The notes beneath the pieces are model-generated. The model had not been told where the DNA came from. It saw only the letters and a list, made by a program, of their open reading frames with translations, and searched no databases. Of a stretch of DNA of 64,000 bases, positions 1 through 7,942 are shown piece after piece. This DNA is from Prevotella sp. UBA4330 (GTDB lineage: Bacteria; Bacteroidota; Bacteroidia; Bacteroidales; Bacteroidaceae): contig DGTS01000015.1 in NCBI GenBank assembly GCA_002394385.1, positions 78,178 through 142,177 on the forward strand, in the 5' to 3' direction. How positions within the stretch are numbered: position 1 is the stretch's first letter; each line of letters begins with the position of its first letter. Made by a program: the position numbers and the translations under genes.

Positions 1-2474
1 GCCTGACGAGCGTGACCATCCCCTCGAGCGTGACAAGCATCGGCGAAAAGGCGTTCCTGTCCTGTTCCGGCCTGACGAAAGTGATTGCACCAGACCTCGC
101 GGCATGGTGTAGCATCAGTTTTGGAAATAATTCTGCAAACCCCTTGTCTAATGCTAAGCATCTCTATAGTGATGATAATACAGAGATAACAGATTTGGTT
201 ATCCCCGAGGGTGTGACAAGCATCGGCTCTTGGGCGTTCTATAGCTGCTCCAGCCTGATGAGAGTAACCATCCCCGAGGGCATGACGAGCATCGGCAATG
301 ATGCATTCAATGATTGTTCCAGTATTATGTGCGTGTCCATTCCATCGAGTATGATGAGCATCGGTAATGATGCGTTCTCAAACTGTTCGGATCTGACAAA
401 AGTAATAGTACCGGACATCGCTGCATGGTGTGGCATCAGTTTTGGAAATGTAAATGCCAACCCCTTAAGTGGGAATACTGGCAAACACATCTATAGTGAT
501 GGGAAAACAGAGATAATCAATTTGGAAATCCCCGAGGGAGTGACGAGCATCGGCAATTATTCGTTTATTAACTGCTCCAGCCTGACGAGCGTGACCATCC
601 CTGAGGGCGTGACGAGCATTGGCAATAATGCGTTCAAAGGGTGCACAGGTCTTCCTAATGTGACCATCCCCTCGAGTGTGACGAGCATCGGAGATGAGGC
701 CTTCAACGGCTGCTTCGGCCTTCTGAGTGTGGACATCCCCGAAGGTGTGACGAACATCGGCCAATATGCGTTCCAAGACTGCTCCCGCCTGACGAGCGTG
801 ATCATCCCCTCGAGCGTGACCAGCATCGGCAATTATACGTTCCAAAAATGTCGCGTCTTAACTAGCGTAACCATCTCTGAGGGCGTGACTCGTCTAAGTG
901 ACGGAATGTTCTCTTGGTGCACCGATTTGACTGATGTGACTATTCCCTCGAGCGTTACGATAATTGGCATGGATGCATTCAGATACTGCCCCAACCTGAA
1001 AAGCGTGAAAGTTTCTGTTCCCGACCTTGCTGCATTCTGCAGCAATCAAGTTATCGGCATAATCAAATCTAAAATCGGCTTACCAGTGAATTTGATAGAC
1101 AGTGATGGCAATGAGATTAAGGATTATGTCTTTCCTGATGGCGTGAAAAACATTGGAGCCTCTGTCTTCGTAGGCACCAACCTGACGAGCGTAACCATCC
1201 CATCGAGCGTAACGAGCATCGGCAATTCTGCTTTTGGCAGTTGTGGAAATCTTGAATTATTTAAATGCTATGCTTTAGACGTTCCATTAACTAATGCCAA
1301 TGCTTTTGATGGAACCGATATAAGTAAGGCCACACTGGCTGTTCCTTACGCAGCCCTGTCAGATTATCAAACCACTTCTCCGTGGAGCAATTTTGGCACC
1401 ATCACATGTCTGACCATCGTTGTGACCGCCAATAGTTATGAGCGCGAATATGGCGACCCGAAACCTGAGTTTGAATGGACTGTGGAGGGTATGCCGTTGG
1501 ATGGCACGCCATCCGTCACTTGCACTGCTGATGAGTCTTCCGCTCCCGGTGTCTATGACATCGTGATTGAACAAGGAACTGTGACGAATGCCAATGTCAC
1601 TTATGTCAACGGAACGCTAACCATCACCAAGGCTCCGCTCACCATCACCGCCAAGAGCTACACCATTAACGAAGGTGATGCCATGCCTACCTTCGAGGTT
1701 GAATACGATGGCTTCAAAAACGATGAGACTGCTGATGACCTTACCTCCCAACCGACCATCAGTTGTACTGCCACCGACACCAATACCGAGGGCACATACG
1801 ACATCACCGTGAGCGGTGCCGCCTCCGACAACTACGACATCTCTTATGTGGCTGGCAAACTAACTGTGGCGCCTACTGACGCTCATATAACCATCACCTC
1901 TGCAGGCATGGGCACTTACTGCTCGCCTTACGACCTCGACTTCACTGGCGTGACAGCCCTGAAAGCGTACACCATCAATGGCTATGACAAGGCAAATTCA
2001 AGAGTCTATGCAATGCGCGTGTATGATGTGCCGGCGGGAACAGGACTCTATCTCGTCGGAAATCCAGGAGACTATGACGTGCCCATCTCCACCAGCAACT
2101 CTTACTACATCAACATGCTGGTAGGAACATTGGAACAGACATGGATAGACACGACCGACGGCGACCTCACTAATCTCCGACTGACGGGTACCAACCCAAG
2201 CAATGCCAGTTTTAAGATTCTGTCAGAGGGAAGGAACTTCAGCGCCAACAGGGCTTATCTGCAAATACCTACCTACATTCTCGGCAATACTGCAAATGCG
2301 CCTACAGCCTTTGGCATAGTCCTTGATGACGACACCAATGGCATAGAAGACATTATGCTGAACTCTGACGACACCGACAGCGAATGGTACACCCTCGACG
2401 GACGCAAACTTAACGGCAAGCCTACTGCAAGGGGAATTTATGTGGTCAAAGGACGGAAAATCGTTATCAAGTAA
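1..2474 (+). CDS. BspA-like leucine-rich-repeat surface protein with MBG domains (5' end cut)
   Basis: The reading frame is open from the first bases, so the true start lies upstream; the GTG at 12 is an internal valine codon. Counting from there, residues 1 to about 455 are BspA-type (LRR_5) repeats built on the pattern VTIPSSVTSIGxxAFxxCxxL. Residues about 470-630 form two MBG-like beta domains with a typical TLTITKAPLTITAKSY junction. A beta-rich region follows, and the protein ends in a short tail with YTLDGR, then GIYVVKGRK. BspA-like proteins are exported adhesins. The tail resembles those on three glycosidases in this window and suggests type IX-type secretion (inference). The near-identical DNA repeats favour recombination between repeats. 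Confidence 0.9.
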   Translation, partial: LTSVTIPSSVTSIGEKAFLSCSGLTKVIAPDLAAWCSISFGNNSANPLSNAKHLYSDDNTEITDLVIPEGVTSIGSWAFYSCSSLMRVTIPEGMTSIGNDAFNDCSSIMCVSIPSSMMSIGNDAFSNCSDLTKVIVPDIAAWCGISFGNVNANPLSGNTGKHIYSDGKTEIINLEIPEGVTSIGNYSFINCSSLTSVTIPEGVTSIGNNAFKGCTGLPNVTIPSSVTSIGDEAFNGCFGLLSVDIPEGVTNIGQYAFQDCSRLTSVIIPSSVTSIGNYTFQKCRVLTSVTISEGVTRLSDGMFSWCTDLTDVTIPSSVTIIGMDAFRYCPNLKSVKVSVPDLAAFCSNQVIGIIKSKIGLPVNLIDSDGNEIKDYVFPDGVKNIGASVFVGTNLTSVTIPSSVTSIGNSAFGSCGNLELFKCYALDVPLTNANAFDGTDISKATLAVPYAALSDYQTTSPWSNFGTITCLTIVVTANSYEREYGDPKPEFEWTVEGMPLDGTPSVTCTADESSAPGVYDIVIEQGTVTNANVTYVNGTLTITKAPLTITAKSYTINEGDAMPTFEVEYDGFKNDETADDLTSQPTISCTATDTNTEGTYDITVSGAASDNYDISYVAGKLTVAPTDAHITITSAGMGTYCSPYDLDFTGVTALKAYTINGYDKANSRVYAMRVYDVPAGTGLYLVGNPGDYDVPISTSNSYYINMLVGTLEQTWIDTTDGDLTNLRLTGTNPSNASFKILSEGRNFSANRAYLQIPTYILGNTANAPTAFGIVLDDDTNGIEDIMLNSDDTDSEWYTLDGRKLNGKPTARGIYVVKGRKIVIK

Positions 2475-2525
2475 GGAATAAAGGCATTGAACATTGTTCA
2501 ATGACAATAGAAAATAAAATAAAAA

Positions 2526-2765
2526 ATGAAGACATACAAGAAACCTGAAACTAAGATAGTGTTGTTCCCTGCAGGAGAGTCAATAATGCAGATTATAGAG
2601 AACAGTGTCGGAACGGGTAACGTAGGAGGATATGACAATCCTGACGACCCAGACCTCGCTCCTGCCCATCACTTCGAGGTTGAAGAGGACATAATAATGG
2701 ATACAAAATGGAATTCCGTGCCTAACGAGGGTGATAATGCTCTCGAGCGCAAAGTGCAACGGTAA
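2526..2765 (+). CDS. Small conserved Bacteroidales protein, function unknown
   Basis: This 79-residue acidic protein starts 51 bp after the BspA-like gene and is probably cotranscribed with it. It begins MKTYKKPETKIVLF, resembling a common class of small Bacteroidales proteins that start MKTYxKPExK and lie beside surface-protein genes. It has no membrane segment, clear signal peptide or catalytic motif. The middle is rich in Gly, Asp and Pro (GGYDNPDDPDLAPAHH). I do not know its function. Confidence 0.6.
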   Translation: MKTYKKPETKIVLFPAGESIMQIIENSVGTGNVGGYDNPDDPDLAPAHHFEVEEDIIMDTKWNSVPNEGDNALERKVQR

Positions 2766-3211
2766 CTAATCATTTTGACTGCTATGGCATGACGGGCAAA
2801 AACAGTTGTATGCGTAGCCTATGATTCCATAGGCAGTCACAATGCTATCACTGCAACTGCATCCTGAGAGAAATCTTTGGATGCAGTTGTTATATCCCAT
2901 GCTTTCTGCATACTCCTCTTATTTGGAGTGAGTTGAGGGGGCAACCCAAATGGACAAAAAAGCAAAGAGTGGTTATGAGATAACCACTCCCACCGCTGGG
3001 GTATTTCAAGACACGCCAGCCATAAGTGTACGAGAATCTGAAGAGGGCGTGTCAAAATGAATTGTTAGTCGCCCTTGGGACGAGAAATCATACAAAATCA
3101 AAACAAATCAAACAAAGTATTGAAACACAGGCTGATAGATTTTGTTAAGATTTGAAAGATTTCTGCGCGTAGCGCACTCCCTCAATTTTGACACACTCCA
3201 TTCTTGTTTGC
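2766..3211. other. Non-coding stretch with a perfect hairpin and a GTGTCAAAAT inverted pair
   Basis: I see no convincing gene here; the open frame at 2837-3055 on the minus strand has no recognisable content. A perfect 10-bp inverted repeat, GAGTGGTTAT (2967-2976) and ATAACCACTC (2980-2989), encloses a 3-base loop. GGCGTGTCAAAATG at 3046-3059 faces AATTTTGACACACTCC at 3184-3199, an inverted pair 124 bp apart that looks like a small non-autonomous element or decayed element ends. The same motif recurs beyond the accessory module at 7838-7873. Confidence 0.55.
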
Positions 3212-5368
3212 TTAACCTACCTTCTGCCAGAGGTTGGTGCCGATTTTCAGGATTTGGTTTTCTTTTACCCAGCGGTAGATGATGGTCTTCACCACAGGCG
3301 ACTCGTTATTGGCCAGACGAAGGCCCACCAAATCTTCTTTCGTGAACTCCTTGGGCAGCGCATCCAAGTAGCGGACATTACCCTTTGAGGCCTGAGTGCT
3401 CAGCGCACTATTGTGTAGGGCGTCAATCTTGTCGCCATAGATCTGCAGTTGGTAGTGCAGACAACGCTCGGCAAACCACAGGGCGAACTTAACGGCACGT
3501 TCCGTTTCCTTACGACCCTCGAGCAGATAGGCGATGATGCCGGCACGGAAGCCATTGAGGGCGGCACGACGGCGCAACACATCGAGCGAGTAGCGCAGCG
3601 TCTGAAGATACTCCTGGCGCTTCCCCTCGTCCCATTTCTCGATGGCTTGGTTGATGAGAGGCAGACTGACCTCGCCCTCTTCGTCCATCAGACATAGACA
3701 TTGGCGCTTCACACGTTCCACCTCATCCTTCGTCCATGTCTTGAACTGAGGCATACGGGCTCCCACCAAATCGGGCAGAACCACAGGTGTCACGCGGCTC
3801 ACCAGTCCGCTCTCGGCATCGGCAAAGAAAGCGCGGCACTTGTTGGGTGTTCCGCACATCACCATATTATAATAGAGCGTTACCTTACCCGAGAACGAGT
3901 CCTTCGAGATGCGGTGCTGTCCCCATGGTTTGTTGTCGTAGGCCAGTCGGAAGAGGTCGTTCTTCTCAGTCCACGCGCCACCTCGGTTGTTCTTCTGCAC
4001 CGTCTCTATCTCTGGAGCATAGGTGAAGAGATGCTTGCCTTTGGCATAGAGAGCACGCTCGAGGAAGGCCGACACACCGATATTAGGCTCGATGATGCGA
4101 ATCTGCGAACAGGGATTCTTCACCTCTTCGCCATTCTTCTTGGCCAACGAGTAGGCCATCTCCTTCTGCCATTCCACCTCATCCTGCTTTATGATGGGGT
4201 CCATCAGCAGTTCGAACTCACTATCCACGAACGACTTTCCTGTGGCCTGTGGAGCCTCGATGTCAACGATGAAACTGGCTGAGTTCATCTTGCCGTCGCG
4301 ATACCTTGCACGGATGCCTGTTGCCAACGTGCCCAGCATGGGCATCGCCGCCATCAGCGTAGCCTCGCGGAACTCCTCGGGAGCATGGTCGGACAAGTCT
4401 TGAAGGATTCCGGGCAACTTATCATCGACAGGCGCGACGGGCGGCTCTTCGGTTTTCTCCGTTTCCACCTCCATCGCCGCCCCCAATGACGTGAGTACAT
4501 CCTGCATCTGCGAAGGGAGGCCGGAAGGACGAACGCTGCCAACAGCACTCTTGATTGTTGACATCACCTCGTGGTCGGCAAGTCCCCAATGAGGCATTAT
4601 GGCAAAGAGTTTCTGCTCGTCAAAGTCGCAGATGAAGCGCAGGTAACGGCTCATGGTGTAGAGAGCCATGTTGCGCTCACCCTCGACAGGAGCATCGCCA
4701 TAACCCAGTTTCCAGAGCAGGGCCTGCACAATCTTTTCGTAAGGAATGCCATGAAAAGCCCACCCAAGCCCTCCCAAAGGGAGGGATGTCTGATTGCCAG
4801 TTTTGGAATGGGACTCGTCTTCATGTGACTCAACATCCCCTCCTTCGGAGGGGCTTGGGGAGGCTTCGAATACGCTAGGGTCGAGCAACTTCACATACTG
4901 CTCGCTGACCATGAAGCAACAACGTGCCAAGTCTGTCACATGCGAGTCGTAGTTGACACCCAGGCGACTCGCCAGCCTTTGGATGTCCTCCTCGATAGAA
5001 AGTCCTGAAGTGCGCCAAGCCCAGATATGGGTTCCCCCACCTGCACTCTCGGCAAAGTAGACGATACGGAACTCGCCGATGAGGTTTTCCGCCTGCACCT
5101 TCTTCCAAAGAGTCTCCGTCAGACCCTTCTCGTCGATGTCGAGGAAGTAGAGTCCTGAGGGAACGGCATCTTCGGCCTTGCGCGTACCATTCTTAAAACA
5201 CTCCGCAAGAGGAAGCCACACGGGTAGTTCTTTCTTACGATCCAAATTATGATTCTGCTTCACGTCTGCGAGGATTTCCTCTACGTGATTCTCCGCCAAC
5301 AGTTGACGGTAAGCAGCCATGCTCGCCTTGCGAGGCTTGCCGCTAAATGATGTTGCGATATTAATCAT
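3212..5368 (-). CDS. Primase-like (BT4734/VirE-N type) plus DUF3987 ATPase protein
   Basis: The 718-residue protein has the layout of Bacteroidales VirE N-terminal/DUF3987 proteins. The N-terminal 160 residues carry FLDIDEKG (DxD at 77-79) and SAGGGTHIWAW (His114), which resemble the first two motifs of archaeo-eukaryotic primase-polymerases. The C-terminal part (about 310-718) has a P-loop-like APQATGKS (372-379) and a candidate Walker B at LFTYAPEIE (447-455), as in helicase-type ATPases. Family knowledge and motif reading suggest a nucleic-acid-dependent primase/helicase; activity is inferred. It lies 68 bp after the 479-residue gene and is probably cotranscribed. Residues about 169-204 are encoded by a G+C-rich palindromic element inserted in frame between the two halves. 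Confidence 0.8.
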   Translation of the reverse strand: MINIATSFSGKPRKASMAAYRQLLAENHVEEILADVKQNHNLDRKKELPVWLPLAECFKNGTRKAEDAVPSGLYFLDIDEKGLTETLWKKVQAENLIGEFRIVYFAESAGGGTHIWAWRTSGLSIEEDIQRLASRLGVNYDSHVTDLARCCFMVSEQYVKLLDPSVFEASPSPSEGGDVESHEDESHSKTGNQTSLPLGGLGWAFHGIPYEKIVQALLWKLGYGDAPVEGERNMALYTMSRYLRFICDFDEQKLFAIMPHWGLADHEVMSTIKSAVGSVRPSGLPSQMQDVLTSLGAAMEVETEKTEEPPVAPVDDKLPGILQDLSDHAPEEFREATLMAAMPMLGTLATGIRARYRDGKMNSASFIVDIEAPQATGKSFVDSEFELLMDPIIKQDEVEWQKEMAYSLAKKNGEEVKNPCSQIRIIEPNIGVSAFLERALYAKGKHLFTYAPEIETVQKNNRGGAWTEKNDLFRLAYDNKPWGQHRISKDSFSGKVTLYYNMVMCGTPNKCRAFFADAESGLVSRVTPVVLPDLVGARMPQFKTWTKDEVERVKRQCLCLMDEEGEVSLPLINQAIEKWDEGKRQEYLQTLRYSLDVLRRRAALNGFRAGIIAYLLEGRKETERAVKFALWFAERCLHYQLQIYGDKIDALHNSALSTQASKGNVRYLDALPKEFTKEDLVGLRLANNESPVVKTIIYRWVKENQILKIGTNLWQKVG
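4758..4864. repeat. Palindromic G+C-rich repeat element inside a coding region
   Basis: Two arms of about 32 bases (4758-4789 and 4833-4864) are inverted copies of one another, sharing CCAAGCCC-CTCC and GGAG-GGATGT blocks. Each arm is also a local hairpin; the right arm contains CCCCTCC-TTC-GGAGGGG. Elements of this style are normally intergenic in Bacteroidales. Here both strands stay open across the element and it is translated as a Ser/Glu/Gly-rich linker in the DUF3987 protein. A differently sequenced element of the same style lies at 10124-10340. Confidence 0.75.
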
Positions 5369-5436
5369 ATCTACGGCAAAGGTCGCAAGGGAGGTTGCAC
5401 CTTCAAAGTGGAATTGTTTTGGCCTTAGTGCAACTA

Positions 5437-6876
5437 CTACTTATGGCGTGCTAAGGCGTTGTATTTCAGGTATATAGCATTAAAAATATTTCTTGTCGTT
5501 TCTGTTTCTGCCCCCATGCCTTCTTGGATGTTCTTCCTGAAAGTGCCTACATAGCGCTTGCTTGTCAGTTTTTCAGCCAAATCGCCATCGGAATGGGCAC
5601 CGAAGACTGCACTTTTCTTCATTTCTCCCACCAGATGGCAGAAGAAACGGGCGGTGAACAGGTTGTTGTGGGGACTCTTACGCGTCACTTTCAGACGGTC
5701 GAAGATTTCCTCGTTCGCTATCAGTTCCTGCCACATGGCATCGTAGTGAGGGAACCAGGCAGCAGTCACCAGGTCATGAAGTTTTTGGGCAGCAGTCATA
5801 ACAGCCCCGCCCACACGTTGCTCATCGTTGAGCACCAACTGTTCCTCGCCGAACTTCGTCGTGGGCTCCAGTTCTCTTGCAATCTCTGAGAGGGCTGCCA
5901 GATGGAAGATAAAGCACCGCAAATCATCATCGCTCAGACCTGCTTCAAGGAACTCAGCATCGAAGGCATCGCGGTCGGTGGTCCATTTGGCAAAGAGACC
6001 TCCACGCACCTGTCCCAGCGCCTCACGCTCCTTGGAGCGCTCTGCCGTCATTATGTCTTTCCAAGAACTGCTGTCACTCACCACACGGAGCGTCTCACGT
6101 CGGTCCCTCCAATAGTTCCACCACTCGGTGCTCTCGCGCACGCGCAAGAGTACCTTATTGAAAAGGCGGGCCATCGCCTTGCTGTTGGTGCGGCTTTGCT
6201 GCATCATACTCACAATCATCCCAGGCAAAAGCGTGAGAACGACGAGCCATATCAGCATCATATGCAGACTCTCGCTCATCTTATTGTTGAGTTCGTCCAT
6301 CGCCTGCCGCATATCCGTGATTTGCCTGACGGCATCTTCCTGGTTGTCGCTGACGCTATTCATGTTCTGAATGACAGACATCACCATCATCAGGTCCTCC
6401 GGCTTCAGGTGCTGGGCACAGACGGACAAGATGTGCTGCATGGGTGATGCCTTCTGGAGAATATCCTCTTGCTTTTCTGCCGGCAGGACAGCGTGTTGTG
6501 CCAGCGCCTTTATAATAATGTCGAAGAAAGAGCCCTTCTGCTTGCTCTGCTTCTCGCCCATCATCCGTTCTGTCAGCGCCATCACCGACTGGCGGATGCT
6601 GGTGTCTGACACGGTTCTGCCAATACGGTCGAGATACTCTGAAAACAGGTAGGCTGTAGGCATCTTGTTCAGTTCTATTAGCGCCGTCACACTACCCTGC
6701 ATCCGCATCATAGCAGCATAGATTTCGGCCTCAACACAGGTGTCCATACCAGCGGACAACTCCCGTGCCAGCCCGCCCAATCTTTCAGCGGCCACCTCCC
6801 AGTGACGGCACAACTGTGCTGTGAGTTGCTCAGCCCGCCCATCGTCAACCATTCTCTTGATTTCTTCTGTTGTCAT
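5437..6876 (-). CDS. Unknown helical protein with one membrane segment
   Basis: I do not recognise this 479-residue protein. It is largely alpha-helical and charged. A polar, Met-rich N-terminal half (1-205) is followed by a single hydrophobic segment at about 206-226 (MLIWLVVLTLLPGMIVSM), and a basic flank (NSKAMARLFNKVLLRVR) suggests the C-terminal half is cytoplasmic. No catalytic motif is visible. It is the first gene of a two-gene unit with the primase-like DUF3987 gene. A TACTTTTG promoter box lies 28 bp before the start, and the GGTCACA array begins 90 bp before it. Its constant pairing with a DNA-processing protein would be the best clue to function, but only this one locus can be seen. 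Confidence 0.7.
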   Translation of the reverse strand: MTTEEIKRMVDDGRAEQLTAQLCRHWEVAAERLGGLARELSAGMDTCVEAEIYAAMMRMQGSVTALIELNKMPTAYLFSEYLDRIGRTVSDTSIRQSVMALTERMMGEKQSKQKGSFFDIIIKALAQHAVLPAEKQEDILQKASPMQHILSVCAQHLKPEDLMMVMSVIQNMNSVSDNQEDAVRQITDMRQAMDELNNKMSESLHMMLIWLVVLTLLPGMIVSMMQQSRTNSKAMARLFNKVLLRVRESTEWWNYWRDRRETLRVVSDSSSWKDIMTAERSKEREALGQVRGGLFAKWTTDRDAFDAEFLEAGLSDDDLRCFIFHLAALSEIARELEPTTKFGEEQLVLNDEQRVGGAVMTAAQKLHDLVTAAWFPHYDAMWQELIANEEIFDRLKVTRKSPHNNLFTARFFCHLVGEMKKSAVFGAHSDGDLAEKLTSKRYVGTFRKNIQEGMGAETETTRNIFNAIYLKYNALARHK

Positions 6877-6904
6877 ATCGTTTGCTTTTCATGTTATCGT
6901 TTTG

Positions 6905-6912
6905 CAAAAGTA
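6905..6912 (-). promoter_or_regulatory. Promoter -7 box of the 479-residue gene/DUF3987 unit
   Basis: TACTTTTG on the minus strand matches the Bacteroidetes TAnnTTTG box. No good TTTG lies 18-20 bp upstream, so the promoter may depend on an activator. The GGTCACA array starts 54 bp upstream of the box. Confidence 0.55.
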
Positions 6913-6965
6913 ATAAAAAGAACACTGAAAATCTTATTCGCTCGTGAAAAAATCAAAGCAAAAAC

Positions 6966-7373
6966 GGTCACGGTCACAGTTGTGACCATGTGACCATTCA
7001 GTCGGCAGCACAATATTAAATTATATATAAGTAGTTGTATATCAATATATTATACAGTTATATACATATTCCTTTTCTCTGCGGTCACATGGTCACAACT
7101 GTGACCGTGTGACCAATACATCCCAATGAAATTTAACAAGTTTTTCTTGTAAATATCTGCATATCAACATGTTATGCGATTACACGTCTATTCCCCTCTC
7201 CTAGCGGTCACATGGTCACAACTGTGACCGTGTGACCATTTATCAACAGCAACATTATCTATATACCGTTATAAATGTTTGTATATCAATATGTTATATA
7301 TTCCTTACTGCTATTCTTGCGCTCTGCGGTCACATGGTCACAGGTGTGACCATGTGACCGTGACTGTGTGACC
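6966..7373. repeat. Four-copy array of nested GGTCACA palindromes, 122-bp period
   Basis: Copies lie at 6966-6995, 7083-7114, 7206-7237 and 7328-7359, the last extended to 7373. Each is a double palindrome: two GGTCACA half-sites followed by two TGTGACC half-sites. Start-to-start distances are 117, 123 and 122 bp. The intervening AT-rich stretches share a second motif at 7037-7055, 7159-7177 and 7281-7299, exactly 122 bp apart. Its outer bases change together: GTATA with TATAC in the first, GCATA with TATGC in the second. The array sits upstream of the promoter of the 479-residue gene. Possible roles are an operator cluster, iterons or a partition-like site; none is shown by the sequence alone. 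Confidence 0.85.
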
Positions 7374-7590
7374 GTTTCGCTATGACATAGAAAAATGCAG
7401 AACGCGCAAACGACTATTCGTCGCTCAAAAGTAAGGAATTACCTGCTCACTTGTGCCCTTTCACGTCATGAAACGCCATTTTTCGTATGGCGAAAGATGG
7501 TTATACACGGGCAAAAACGTTGGCAACCGTCTTTTATAATCCTAGAATATTCACCGTTCCAAAACTTTTTTAGGAAGTCCAGAACATAAA

Positions 7591-7770
7591 TCAACTCTTG
7601 CTCACCAGATTTGCGAGTAATAGGGTCAAGCCCATCAGGTAGTTGGCAAGTCCGACATCAAAATAGTAGAAACGCGGAGCCTGAATTATCTTACGCTTGA
7701 TTTCCTTTCGAAATGCAGGAATCTCGTACCCTATAAGTGTATCGTACAGGATTCGCGTACCCTTGAATGG
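7591..7770 (-). pseudogene. Fragment of an AAA ATPase of the DUF4143 class
   Basis: Within the minus-strand frame 7591-7941, the segment reading YDTLIGYEIPAFRKEIKRK, IIQAPRFYYFDVGLANYLMG matches the DUF4143 C-terminal domain of a common bacterial ATPase family. The N-terminal P-loop domain is absent and the frame stops soon after. The first 60 or so residues of that frame are translated from a hairpin element (7830-7881) and look spurious. On the same strand, downstream in another frame, RKSGEQELIYVLDFLKK suggests further decayed coding sequence. I read this as a broken gene, not a short functional protein. Confidence 0.65.
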
Positions 7771-7829
7771 CATCGTGCTACAACTCTCAATGCCATGAAC
7801 CATCTTACCCTCATAGTTTGTTCTTCTAC

Positions 7830-7881
7830 AATAATCAGGTGTGTCAATATGCCGCATAGCATTTTGACACACCTGATTATT
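7830..7881. repeat. 52-bp hairpin with perfect 18-bp arms
   Basis: The arms AATAATCAGGTGTGTCAA (7830-7847) and its exact complement (7864-7881) flank a 16-base loop. It contains the GTGTGTCAAnAT motif that also occurs at 3046-3059 and 3184-3199. It lies between the DUF4143 fragment and the GH51 gene and could be a tiny non-autonomous element or a terminator-like structure. Confidence 0.7.
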
Positions 7882-7942
7882 TGATTTGTTTCTCTTGGGG
7901 TATGCGAGGCATGGAATAATCGCGACCTCGCATGCGTTCAAA

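Noticed and set aside
2837..3055. 72-residue minus-strand frame after the BspA-like locus
   Set aside because: It is translated through a hairpin and a repeat end; no family or start signal.
6966..7373. CRISPR array
   Set aside because: The repeats are palindromic and regular, but the roughly 90-bp intervals are similar to one another and contain a conserved motif, unlike unique CRISPR spacers, and no cas gene is near.
7395..7589. 64-residue plus-strand frame after the GGTCACA array
   Set aside because: No promoter or recognisable content; the opposite strand shows decayed coding sequence instead.
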